Assembly (NCBI GenBank): GCA_958450325.1 | Contig: OY288257.1 | Span: 33,064,771 to 33,128,770 of the forward strand | Origin: Agrostemma githago | Taxonomy: Eukaryota; Streptophyta; Magnoliopsida; Caryophyllales; Caryophyllaceae | Length of the DNA: 64,000 nt | Direction of reading: 5' to 3' | In this document: positions 45,612 through 55,399 of the stretch, piece by piece | Numbering within the stretch: position 1 is the first letter of the stretch | How the letters are laid out: each line of letters begins with the position of its first letter | The notes under the pieces: generated by a model | What the model was told of the DNA's origin: nothing | Databases searched by the model: none | The model's input: the letters and a program-made list of their open reading frames with translations, nothing else | Position numbers and translations under genes: made by a program

Positions 45612-47173
45612 TGACGGACGGAGATTTGTCACGAATCCCGGTCGATCAAAGTAAAAACCAACTAATCCTAAACTTGGTAATCGAGGGTAAGTCGGGTCGA
45701 ATCCACGGGGACGGTCTAGCTAAAATAAGGGTCTCGGTCAAGGTAAGGAATTAGTCAAACGAGAAGAGGTTTTTGGTTGGAGAGAAGTTCTAAACTAACG
45801 AGCAAAGCTAATCGAAAAAACAAACGAAATAAATACGATAAAAAAAAAGGACTAGGGTCAAGGTCAATGAGGTAGTCTCAAGGGAGTTATCGGAGTTTAC
45901 AAACGAGTCGATTACGGTCGGTAATTGGGAAGATAAAGGTTCTCTTTCGAGTCTCTATCTACCCGGGACGGTCCTAATGACGAACCCTCGCACTTATTAC
46001 TAGGTCGACCCACCCCAAAGAAAGCTCGAAAATATGCCAAGACAAGCAAATACAAAAATCGCAATCAAAGGAGAACACCAACAATAATAGACAAGATAAT
46101 AAACCCCCAACAAAACCCACAATTGAGACAAACCGAGTCTTCCCTCGACCCTAGAAATTAACTACTCTAACATGATTAAAAGTAAACTAATTAGACTACC
46201 TAATACTCTAATTGAATAATTAAACATGAACAACTCATAAAAATACAAACTTTAATAAAAGAAGAAGAGTAAAGAAATTATACCAAACTTGAATGGAAAA
46301 TTCCATAAATTAAAGAAGGATAGAGTATAGATAGAATCACCCAAACTAATTAGGACTAATACCATCTAAATAGACAAGATTAGCATTAATTATGATGTAA
46401 CAAAAATGAAGAGTGAATATCAAGCTAATGCTGTTGTTCCTACTCTATTCTACTCCTATGCGGCTGACTTCTTCACTGCTGCGTCACTACTACTACCCTA
46501 CGTTGTGCCGCAACTGCTGCTTGTTGCTTCTACTCCTTTTATTTGGTCCCTTTTGTCTCCACTCCCCCTCCTCCTATTTCCTACGTTAAACCTCCAGCAA
46601 CAGCCCACAAACATCCTTCTTTCCTTAGTGGGCCTGCTGTCCACCCTTTTAATTTGATGATTGGGCCCGACCTTCACCTTGATCAAATAGCTTCTGCCTT
46701 GTAGCTCGATTTCGACCTATTAAACAATGAAATTGAGTCTTGCTTTCTTCTCCAAACTTGTAGGTCTCAAACTTAGCTTTCCAACGCATCTTGAATCACT
46801 TAATTCGGATGTCATATGAGTGAGATATCGTCATTTTAAGACAGTCCGATCAAGTAGGCCTTTGATTTTAATTTGCTTGACCCGATTTGTTCTTTGACCC
46901 GATTTTGACTTGTTAACCCGTCTTTGACCCACCTTAGTCCGCTTAATTCACTAGAACTCACACGAAACGGTACCTACAAAATATAAACGAGACAAAGCAG
47001 TACCAAATCCTCGGATAATAACATTTATTACGATAATTATAACTAAAACGACTAATTAACACTTAATACCGTAAAAAAACCTATATTGAGCTATAGTATC
47101 AATTAAACACACAAAATCGACCCGAATAAGTAAATAAATGTGGGTAAAATAATCAATAAAATGCCGTTTATCA
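45612..47173 (-). repeat. LTR-A
   Basis: 1,562 bp, minus strand TGATAAACGG...CGTCCGTCA. Upstream (47174-47190) is the polypurine tract GTGTGGGGGAGT, read on the minus strand. Downstream (45583-45611) is a tRNA-Asp-type primer site with mismatches. It shares AAGTCGGGTCGAATCCACGG with the other LTRs but most of it does not align by eye. No palindrome cluster was seen. Confidence 0.8.
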
Positions 47174-47482
47174 ACTCCCCCACACTTAAACCTTACTCGT
47201 CCTCGAGTAAGCTCAAATAGTCTACGACAAAAGCAATTTATTCACTTAAACAAATAAATAAAACATAACAGCCGATACGAGACAATAAACGGGCTCGCTC
47301 CGTCCCTTCAACTCACAACGAGATACTATGAGGAGAGTATCCCCTTGCAAGGCAAGTGGGGTCTTGCCAAAATCGCGAGACAACCAACAATAAAGCACAA
47401 AAATCGGTAATAATATGGTCATTTCAAGTAAAAACGAGTCACCTTCCTCAACAGGGTAACTAAGCAAATCCCCAATCGATAA

Positions 47483-47815
47483 TCAAAATTCTAAAACAAA
47501 GACAACAAAACAAAACAAACACACAAAGAGAACAAACACCACCCCGAACTTCCAAACAAGCCACCAAATCAACCTCAAACTCTGCAAAGCTCCACCCGAG
47601 CACACATCACCACAAAATCTCCTCCAAACTCCACAAGAGATAAAGAGGAAAAAGGGATAAAAAGATGTTACCGGATGTCTTGAAAGTCTTCCAAAGTTAA
47701 CAGTGATTAAGCGACCTACAAGGAAAAAGGGAGGCAAAACACGCACAACACAACAAATATACGACACAAAAGGAAAAGACACAAAGGAAAAATCTGTATG
47801 ATTGAAATTTTTCAA
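47483..47815 (-). CDS. Hypothetical hydrophobic ORF conserved in two elements
   Basis: A 110-codon open frame, minus strand, downstream of the gag-position gene. It shares GRLI-V-FG-LSRHPVTS-YPFF-FIS-GVWR and a hydrophobic, Cys/Val/Phe-rich C-terminus with 61354-61749. A 3 nt length difference between the two nucleotide sequences keeps the frame. No known domain was recognised. It might be a small membrane protein, or simply a chance frame kept open in conserved non-coding DNA. The second explanation is at least as likely. Confidence 0.25.
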   Translation of the reverse strand: MKNFNHTDFSFVSFPFVSYICCVVRVLPPFFLVGRLITVNFGRLSRHPVTSFYPFFLFISCGVWRRFCGDVCSGGALQSLRLIWWLVWKFGVVFVLFVCLFCFVVFVLEF

Positions 47816-48688
47816 ATTTTTAGGGTTTTTTAAGATTTTTTCGAAAAAAAAGACGAAAATAAAACTAAACTAGACTACGATATCGCTCCCCCACACTTAA
47901 ACCGAGCAATGTCCTCATGCTCGATCGGTAGTGTGTGGAGACACTAAAATGAAAAGAAATTACGAAAATAAAGCTAAAAAATCAAAAAGAAAAGCAAAGA
48001 AAGGGGAATGTGTCCGGCCGGGGTGTAGTCAAGTCACCATGGGCCGAGACGAGAAAAGATATGGAGGGGGAAGAAATAAAAAGAAGAAATAAAAGGAAAT
48101 GGGAGGGGAGGACTAGGTGTAATCAAGTCACCTAGCCCGGATTCCGCCTAAATCCGACAAAATCCTACCAAAAAAAAGAAAGAAAAATAGAGAAAAAGTG
48201 AAAAGGCTTGTAATTTTGGATTTTTGAAATGGCTCTTGATGTAGTCACGTCATCGAGAGTCGGGAGCAACGACTACCAAGGCCCCGAGGGCCACCATGAC
48301 ACAAAAATGATAAGGGGAAGGGAACAAACAAAGGGAGACAAGCAATAAAAGACGGAAAAGAAAGGATAGTTGTCGTACCAATCGGTTAGCAACTCACTAA
48401 CTCCATTGTCTCAATGATCATTAATGGCACATAGGTTGTCTTCATCATTGTTCCTCTTCTTTCTTGATAAGGCCGCATGGTTGAAGTACTAGGCTTGCAT
48501 TGGTGTAAATGAGGTGAGATTTGAGGTGAAACTCGGTGTGTAGTGAAGAGAAGATGAGGTGAGGGTACATATATGAAGTGTAGGGATCATGGATAGTCGC
48601 AAGGGTAGATAGGGAGGTTGGGAGAGGGTATAAAGTGGTTGGGTGGGCTCAAATGTCGAAGAAGAGGCAAAAGGAGGAGCTGGGCACC

Positions 48689-48772
48689 ATCCCGGTCGGG
48701 ATGGTACTCCAGAGAACCCAATTTTCATCACCCTCATTCCGATCGGGATGACATCCTTCCCGGTCGGGATGA
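48689..48772. repeat. Internal TCCCGRTCGGGA palindrome cluster
   Basis: ATCCCGGTCGGGAT (48689-48702), ATTCCGATCGGGAT (48736-48749) and TTCCCGGTCGGGAT (about 48757-48770). A weak TATA-like CTTTATACC on the minus strand lies at 48627-48635. The homologous place in the second element has seven such sites (62638-62802). Confidence 0.75.
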
Positions 48773-49207
48773 GTCTTCTAGCCCTTCATTTCCTTGATAG
48801 CTTCACCCACAAGGCCACCAATACATCGAGATCTAAAATATCGTCCCCAAAAGCTTGTCAAAAGCTTCAAAAACCGACTCCCATGCCCAAATCCAAGCTT
48901 CTATTATCCACTACTCTCCTCGAAACTTCATCTTCACTATGACCTATCAAGTAAACTCAATAAACACCATCAAATCTCTCCCTCACATCGCTCAAGAAAA
49001 TTCCAAATTACAAGAGTTCCACGAAACACACAAAACCTAAAAACAAACCACACAAATACAAACACAAGAACTCTAAAGGAGAGGAAAGAGGAATATACAA
49101 CATGACGGTTCTTTAGGAACTCCGTCAAACCGAGAATGGTGGATTCCTTCTTCTTATCCATAGCCATCAAGGGCTCGGAGGAGCAAGTCAAACGCACGAA
49201 CCACATC

Positions 49208-50590
49208 CTAATGAGGGCTCAAGCTAACGAGCCAAGCTATCCTCCATGGCCTCCAAGGTGGAGGCAAGAAGTAGTAATCCAAAGACCCAACGTCATCTTT
49301 CATGTTGTCTCCGGGGTCTATCCATCCTACAAGCTTTACCGACCTCTTCCTCCCTAACCACCGTCTCCTAGCACAACCAAGGCTTGAATTTCTAACACAA
49401 GGGTTAAAAAGGAGTTTAACCCTCTTCTTTTCATCAAGCAAACCCAAGTCATTAACAAGTTCCGGCCCAATCTCTCCCAATCCTAAAACATCGTTCTTCC
49501 CCACATCATCAATAAGAAAATATTTGAAACTCAAACAAGCGGTTTCAACATCCTCTAAACCAAGATCCAAATTACACACAAGGGGTTCACAATATTTTAT
49601 TGGGTTATCACATATGGGCGACTTGATTTCTTCATTCATGTCCCATGACTTCACAACACTTATCACCTCACTCAACTCATCCCAAAGTTCTATATCCTCT
49701 ACAATAGGCTCATAAGGATCGGCATGAAGCTCAAGAGGAGGGCAAGCGGAGGGGATTGAAGGTTCAACAAGTATAGAGGGGGTAGACTCTTGACTTTCCT
49801 CTATTATATCGGTGTTTTCATCAATGAAACTCTTCAAATTCCCACTATCCTCACCCAATTCTTCACCAAAAACACCTTCATCAAGGATTATCTCCTCTTT
49901 CGCCTCTTCTTGGGTAGACGATTGAGGTTCTTCAAAGGAAATTTCCCTTCCAAAAGGAGCTTCATTGGCGGCTTCGTGATTAGGTTGCTCCCTTTGCTCA
50001 AGTGAGCACCCTTCATCTAGTTGTGACGTTCGGGTTAAAAACATGACAGTTTTAACCGATAACGCATTTAATCGAGCATCCATCGCCTCGTTTTCCCTTT
50101 GATATTGGGCCATGAATTCCTCTTGGTTCTTTTGCATTTGAATGGCCATTTCTTGTTGGCTCCTTTGCAATTGAAGAAACGATTGATATAACTCCAAGTT
50201 GGGCAATTGGTGGTTATTGGGGTTTTGGAGTGCTACTTGTAAACCTTGATGATGCCCAAGGGGTGGGGCATCATATTGTTGGTAGTGAGGTTGAGGTAAT
50301 TGGTAATATGGTGGGTTTCGGGGAAATTGGCTTCCATAAGGAGAAATATGATGAGGCATGGTGGGTTCATGATGGTAATTTGAGTAATAACCACCACGAT
50401 CACAAGGTTGATAAGCTCTCACTCGATGGAAGTCGTTTCCATATCCTCGAAGCTCATACCCACGGGCTTCTTGATTACCCGATGAAGCTTGGTGGTAGCT
50501 AAGAGACATCATGGCATAGTCTCGATTCATGGAGGAAGAGGAGTAGCTCATGGTGGCTTCTATAGGTGGGAAGTTTAGATCAAACCTCAT
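49208..50590 (-). CDS. Gag-position protein of non-autonomous Athila-like element (460 aa)
   Basis: First and only long ORF after the primer site, with a leader of about 296 nt. Start MRFDLNFPPIEATMSYSSSS. Residues ~40-120 are rich in Tyr, His, Pro and Gln. Residues ~130-180 are a glutamine-rich coiled-coil-like stretch (LQLQRSQQEMAIQMQKNQEE, ALSVKTVMFL). Then comes a long acidic part (EEPQSSTQEEAKEEIILDEG, EELGEDSG). The C-terminus is GRKRSVKLVGWIDPGD then VGSLDYYFLPPPWRPWR. No zinc knuckle or gag core motif is visible. A clear homologue is at 63119-63997. By position it should be Gag or an extra pre-Gag protein, but I recognise no family. The ORF is intact. Confidence 0.6.
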   Translation of the reverse strand: MRFDLNFPPIEATMSYSSSSMNRDYAMMSLSYHQASSGNQEARGYELRGYGNDFHRVRAYQPCDRGGYYSNYHHEPTMPHHISPYGSQFPRNPPYYQLPQPHYQQYDAPPLGHHQGLQVALQNPNNHQLPNLELYQSFLQLQRSQQEMAIQMQKNQEEFMAQYQRENEAMDARLNALSVKTVMFLTRTSQLDEGCSLEQREQPNHEAANEAPFGREISFEEPQSSTQEEAKEEIILDEGVFGEELGEDSGNLKSFIDENTDIIEESQESTPSILVEPSIPSACPPLELHADPYEPIVEDIELWDELSEVISVVKSWDMNEEIKSPICDNPIKYCEPLVCNLDLGLEDVETACLSFKYFLIDDVGKNDVLGLGEIGPELVNDLGLLDEKKRVKLLFNPCVRNSSLGCARRRWLGRKRSVKLVGWIDPGDNMKDDVGSLDYYFLPPPWRPWRIAWLVSLSPH

Positions 50591-50864
50591 TCTATACTCG
50601 AAAATCGTGGCTCGTACCCGGTTGAGGACCTCTCAATCTAGCAACCGTCCGTTAAAGCGGCTCTAAGTTGTAAAAAAGAAGATGGTCACCACCTCTAGGC
50701 ACAAACTATAAACTAAGAGAAAACGTGAGAAGTCTAATGCTTTTTGGGCACTAAACAAGAAGGAAATGAACTTCGCACACACAAGAAGCAAAAGAACAAA
50801 AAGAAAAACACAAAAACAAATGACAAAGTCAAGTAAATAGGCAAACAAAGTCTAAACTAGCACC

Positions 50865-50886
50865 GTCCCCGGCAACGGCGCCAAAT
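50865..50886 (-). promoter_or_regulatory. Primer binding site (tRNA-Asp)
   Basis: On the minus strand TGGCGCCGTTGCCGGGGA follows the LTR-B end by a few nt. It is complementary to the 3' end of plant tRNA-Asp. Athila-type elements are known to use tRNA-Asp. Confidence 0.82.
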
Positions 50887-52486
50887 TGATGGGAGGGATT
50901 TGCCGTGGATCTCTACCAACAAATAAAAACCAAATAGACCTAACACGTAGCTAGGGTAAGTCGGGTCGAGTCCAAGGGGACGGTAAAGAGGGTTTCGACC
51001 AAGTTTCACTTATAGACTTGACTAGGTCTCAAGGCTAAGCAAAACTAGAACGATAAGAAGGGGATAAAGCTATGACTAAGACTAAGCTAGGTAAAACAAC
51101 TAAGGCTAAATGATTCAACTAACTAACGGAACAATGACTAAGATGATGAAGAAATCAAACAAGTAAAGAATAGGGTTAGGTCGGGTTCATAAGTGTAGTA
51201 GGATAGTTGAGAGATCGATGGTGCAAGGTTCACCTAGACTAAGGTTGGTCCGCACTCTCGCGTTAAAGCCAATGTCCGCACTCTCGTGTCAAAGACAAAA
51301 CCCGAATACTTATGCAAGATGTTACCCAATACACAAGGATTCAACCACAAATCAATCACACAATGAGAAGAGGAAGACAAGCAAGAGAAGTATTTGCAAC
51401 TACTACTCTAACAAGCAATTCATCAAACACATGGTATGCATAACATGTGACTAGTAACAAAGAATCCACCTTTACCCACAATCAAACCCTAATCATCCAT
51501 AATCAACACTTAATCCCCCTACTAACCCCACAAAAATTCTACTCACACATGTTCAAACTAATACTAACACAAAGAAAGGAAAACAACACAAGGAACAAAA
51601 CATTCATAATGAAACTAGTAAAAACAATGAACAATGAACAAAACAATCAACAAAGATTAAAACTTGAATGATAAGACAAAGATTAAAGGAAAGGAGAAGA
51701 GAAATTATACCAAACTAGTAAGGAGGAAAGATTGGAACTTGTAATAATAAGAAAACCCAAATACATCAACCAAGGTTGTCAATCTTGGTTGGATTCTTCA
51801 AGAATTCCCTTAATACAAGGATTAAACTAAGATTAAAGATTAACTAAAGACTAATCTATACTAATCTAGGCTAATCTAGGCTAAAGTAGTCTAGGGTTTA
51901 GTGGGTAATGTCTAACATTCCTAAACAATACAAAGGAAGGGTATTTATAAGGGTTCACAAGCAAAGGAATTGAAAAGAAGTGAAGCGGAGCTGCAGGTGG
52001 CCCATCTTGGGCGAGATGAGATGGTCTCGGGCAAGATGAGACTCATATCGGCCGAGATGAGGTCATCTCGGGCGAGATTGACCATCAGTGGCCCGTGTTT
52101 GCTTGTACTCTTCATCTCGGCCATGATGGCCTTCATCTCGACCATGATGGGTCTTGTAGGCCTCAAATATGATCTCAAGGGTCCCTCCTTGCTTCTCATG
52201 GGCTTCTCATCGATTCTCGGTGCTCGGGATCGAGTCTAAGGGGCTCGGGAATGGGTCCCAAGGTCTCGGGATTGAATCTAAGGCACCGAGTGATCGTTCC
52301 TTCTCTTTGTTGGCTCCAAATGCGTAGGAAACGAGTCAGAATCGTTCCAAATCTCCATGATTGGTCTTAGAAACCTAAAACGAACTACAAGAAGCATAAG
52401 TAGCCCTGAAACCGCTCCAAAGAGCGATTTCACAAGAGAAACCGGAACCAAACACAACAAATAGGCACTACAAACTGCACTTATCA
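50887..52486 (-). repeat. LTR-B
   Basis: 1,600 bp, minus strand TGATAAGTGCAG...CCCTCCCATCA. TATA box TATAAATA at 51942-51949 (minus). Upstream on that strand, 52003-52148, are ATCTCGGNCGAGAT-type palindromes. Very similar to LTR-C except in the palindrome half-sites. Confidence 0.88.
52003..52148. promoter_or_regulatory. ATCTCG..CGAGAT palindrome cluster upstream of the LTR-B TATA box
   Basis: CATCTTGGGCGAGATG (52003-52018), TCTCGGGCAAGA (52026-52037), ATCGGCCGAGAT, CATCTCGGGCGAGAT (52064-52078), then CATCTCGGCCATGATG and CATCTCGACCATGATG near 52113 and 52133. The TATA box is about 55 bp downstream on the minus strand. Confidence 0.7.
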
Positions 52487-52584
52487 ACTCCCCCACTATT
52501 AACCCTTACTCGCCCTCGAGTAAGCACCAACTAACTAAAAACTAAAAGAAACTAGACTACTAACCTAGCGGGTATTAGCGGGTA
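52487..52584 (-). other. Internal remnant between LTR-B and LTR-C
   Basis: About 98 bp starting with the polypurine tract (AACTCCCCCAC on the plus strand) and matching 60104-60178, up to GGGTATTAGCG. It joins LTR-C directly at GGGTATTTGCCG. The primer site and the end of LTR-C are missing. The shared GCGGGTATT at the joint suggests a deletion through short homology. Confidence 0.75.
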
Positions 52585-54157
52585 TTTGCCGTGGATCCCT
52601 ACCAACAAATAAAAACCAACTATTCCTAACACGTAGATAGGGCAAGTCGGGTCGAGTCCACGGGGATGGTAAAGATGGTTTCAACTAAGTTACACCTAAA
52701 GACTTGACTAGGTCACAAGGCTAAGCTAATCTAGAACGATAGGAAGGGGATAAACTAAGACTATGACTAAGCTAGGTATAACTACTAAGGCTAAACGATA
52801 CAATTAACTAAGGGAACAATGACTAAGATGACGAAGAAATCAAACAAGGAAAGAATAGGGTTAGGTCGGGTTCATAAGTGTAGTAGGATAGTTGAGAGAT
52901 CGATGGTGCAAGGTTCACCTAGTTACTAAGGTTGGTCCGCGCTCTCGCGTCAAAGCCAATGTCCGCACTCTCGTGTCAAAGACAAAACCCGTATACTTAT
53001 GCAAGATGTTACCCAAAACACAAGGATTCAACCACAAATAAATCACACAATGAGAAGAGGAAGACAAGCAAGAGAAGTATTTGCAACTAATACTCTAACA
53101 AGCAATTCAACAAACACATGGTGTGCATAACATGTGACTAGTAACAAAGAATCCACCTTTACCCACAATCAAATCCTAATCATCCATAATCAACACTTAA
53201 TCCCCCTACTAACCCCACAAAAGTCTACTCAATCATATCTAAGCAAACATTAACATAAGCAAGAGGAATCAACACAAACATTAAAACATTCATAATGAAA
53301 GTGAAACTAGTAAGAACAATGAACAATAGATAAACATTGAAACTTTAATAACAATAAAGGATTAAGAGAAGGGAGAAAAGATATTATACCATACTAGAAG
53401 ATGAATGGAAGAATGAAAACTTGCATAAAAGAGAAAACCCAAACACATCAACCAAGGTTGTCAATCTTGGTAGAGATCTTCAAGAATTCAATTAATACAA
53501 GGATTAAACTAGGATTAAGGATTAACTAAGAACTAATCTACACTAATCTAAACTAATCTAACCTAGAGTAGTCTAGGATTTAGTGGGTAATGTAAATGAA
53601 TGAAAAAAAAGTGCTTAAACAATACAAAGGAAGGGTATTTATAAGGGTCCACAAGCAAAGGAGAAGAAAAGAGCAACACGGGGCTGTAACTGCACCTTCC
53701 CGGCCGGGAAGGATGATGATCCAGACCGGGATGGTGGTCCCGACCGAGATGGTCCTTGATCTCGGCCGGGATGGGCCATCAGTGGCCTTTCTTTGCTCTG
53801 CTTCCTTCCCGACCGGGAAGGGTCTTGTAGGCCTCCAATGTGATCATAAAGGTCCTTCCTTGCTTCTCATGGGCTTCTCATCGACTCTCGGTACTCGGGA
53901 TCGAGTCTAAGGGGCTCGGGAATGGGTCTCAAGGTCTCGGGATCGAATCTAAGGCACCGAGTGATCGTTTCTTCTCTTCGTTGGCTCCAAATGTGTAGGA
54001 AACGAGTCAGAATCGCTCCAATTCTCCATGAATAGTCTTGGGAACCTAAAACGAACTAGAAGAAGCATAAGTAGCCCAAAAACCGCTCCAAAGAGCGATT
54101 TCACAAGAGAAACCGGGACCAAACACAACAAATAGGCACTACAAACTACACTTATCA
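52585..54157 (-). repeat. LTR-C
   Basis: About 1,573 bp, closely similar to LTR-B from TTTGCCGTGGATCYCTACC on, ending CACTTATCA on the plus strand. TATA box TATAAATA at 53636-53643 (minus). Palindromes at 53697-53820 use TTCCCGRCCGGGAA-type half-sites rather than LTR-B's ATCTCG type. Confidence 0.87.
53697..53820. promoter_or_regulatory. TCCCGRYCGGGA palindrome cluster upstream of the LTR-C TATA box
   Basis: CTTCCCGGCCGGGAAG (53696-53711), AGACCGGGAT, TCCCGACCGAGAT (53738-53750), ATCTCGGCCGGGAT (53759-53772) and CTTCCCGACCGGGAAG (53805-53820). Mixed half-sites (ATCTCG with CGGGAT) look like intermediates between the LTR-B and LTR-D types. Confidence 0.72.
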
Positions 54158-55072
54158 AGTGGCCGCTCACTCGGTCGAGTCCCTCAATGACTCGATCGAG
54201 TGACATCTAAAGAATCGGGACAGAAACTTTTTCCGAGGATCACTCGATCGAGTTCTTCAATGACTCGATTGAGTGGCCTTATCACGTCAAAACCGTGTGT
54301 CCCACAACGCTTTCTAGTCTCGATAATACTTTTTTATGACTTCGGTCAATACGTGTCAAATCAATCACGTGTTGCACTACTTTTCAAAACCATGCATCAT
54401 GTTGTTTATATTATTCTATAGCATTCTATATTCTTTGCAAACCGTTATTATCGTTATCACCGTTACTAACATGTTTGTTTCTATTTTTGTCGATTTATTT
54501 TCGTTATTTCTTTTATTGTACTAAAAGAATCTCGCATGCTAAATATAACTTTGACGTTAATTTTAGATGCAAGCAACTTATTCTAATTTTCGCATGTTTA
54601 GTCAAAACGTTGTTTGCATATCATTCCATCGTATTACTAACGCGCGTATTCGAGAGTCAAACGATATCTTAGTAAAGGCCGCTAATGTGCGGGCGGGGTT
54701 GGGTGTTCTTTTTGAACTTCTCAACACGTACCCTCACTCCTTACTCAGAACCATGGTTTTCGGATATCCGAATCCATTGGCACACGAGAGTCACTCAATA
54801 CACGGTATCCGATAATGTCGGTATCGGGATCAAATGCAAAGGGACGAACCCTATAAACTCTGAAATCGTAATGGGCCGTATTTTGTACACGACCCACTAA
54901 GATATAGAGTGGGTTCGAACGGGCCCGAACTCCCACAAAGTTCAGTGGCGACTCCAATTCGATTTAAATTCAATTCAACCCATCTCATATGGAGATTCAT
55001 TCGCCTCCCCAAACCCGCGCGTGGCCGCGTCGGGGTGGACCTATGTCATGTCCACAATTTGGCGACTCTGCT
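54158..55072 (+). repeat. Tat-like LTR, right part plus primer site
   Basis: Matches 33769-34704 closely. The LTR ends at TGTCCACA (55056), yet ATT plus TGGCGACTCTGCT (55060-55072) follows, as in the 5' LTR at 34688-34703. A true 3' LTR would be followed by the host target. This piece therefore comes from a 5' LTR, or from an LTR shared by two tandem copies. Confidence 0.88.
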
Positions 55073-55395
55073 ATGATGGTTCGGAAGACCCATCAAACAC
55101 ATCTTGGAAAACTGACAGTTGAAGAACAAGTGCTCACTCGTTTCAGGGTTCATTTGACATAGGACACACATATCCTCCTGCAAGAATCCATATCTCTTCA
55201 GTCTCTCCTTGGTCATAAGCCTTACATGGGTATAAAGCCAACCAATGAAGGAATGCCTAGGAGTGACCATCCTACACTATACTATCGGCTGCCACATGAC
55301 ATTGGTCTGCTGTTTCTGAAGCCATTTGTAGTTTTGTACCCCTCCTTGATTGGCTAGGCTTGTCGTGAGCCTCCAAATTACAATATTTATCCACT
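55073..55395 (-). pseudogene. LINE ORF2 C-terminal fragment
   Basis: Minus strand: WINIVIWRLTTSLANQGG, NYKWLQKQQTNVMW, then a stop, then MVTPRHSFIGWLYTHVRLMT and CVLCQMNPETSEHLFFNC, the zinc-binding C-terminal domain of plant L1 ORF2. Both ends are cut, one against the retrotransposon primer site and the other near an LTR. No A tail or target duplication was seen. Confidence 0.82.
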
Positions 55396-55399
55396 TCTA

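Larger units (their letters stand above)
47174..49207 (-). other. Internal region of the A-B element, downstream of the gag-position ORF
   Basis: Mostly non-coding and closely related in order to 60104-63118. Shared blocks are an internal second polypurine-like tract (CTCCCCCACACTTAAACCGAGCAATG, here 47887), GTGTAGTCAAGTCACCATGGG (48017), GGTGTAATCAAGTCACCTAG (48116) and a palindrome cluster (48689-48772). A hydrophobic open frame of 110 codons at 47483-47815 has a counterpart at 61354-61749. Confidence 0.6.
45479..54157 (-). mobile_element. Athila-like LTR array (LTR-A, internal, LTR-B, remnant, LTR-C)
   Basis: A minus-strand run: internal fragment with primer site (45479-45611), LTR-A (45612-47173), internal 47174-50886 with a gag-position ORF, LTR-B (50887-52486), an internal remnant of about 98 bp (52487-52584), and LTR-C (52585-54157). 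LTR-B is flanked by a primer site on one side and a polypurine tract on the other, so it is shared by two elements. LTR-A is clearly diverged from B and C. No reverse transcriptase or integrase motif is present anywhere in it. Confidence 0.8.
32117..55072 (+). mobile_element. Tat-like Ty3/gypsy LTR retrotransposon, non-autonomous, interrupted
   Basis: 5' LTR 32117-34687, tRNA-Arg primer site 34691-34708, broken gag about 36537-37361, polypurine tract 44532-44543, and a 3' LTR starting at 44545. The internal part without its CACTA insertion (37575-41864) is only about 5.6 kb. It shows no protease, reverse transcriptase, RNase H or integrase motif, so the copy depends on a relative. The 3' LTR is cut at 45478. 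LTR sequence resumes at 54158 but runs past the LTR end into a primer-site match (55060-55072), so the right part may belong to another copy. Confidence 0.85.

Noticed and set aside
52278..52496. Similar 70-85-codon frames at 52278-52496 and 53949-54206
   Set aside because: They are copies of the same LTR region in LTR-B and LTR-C, not genes.
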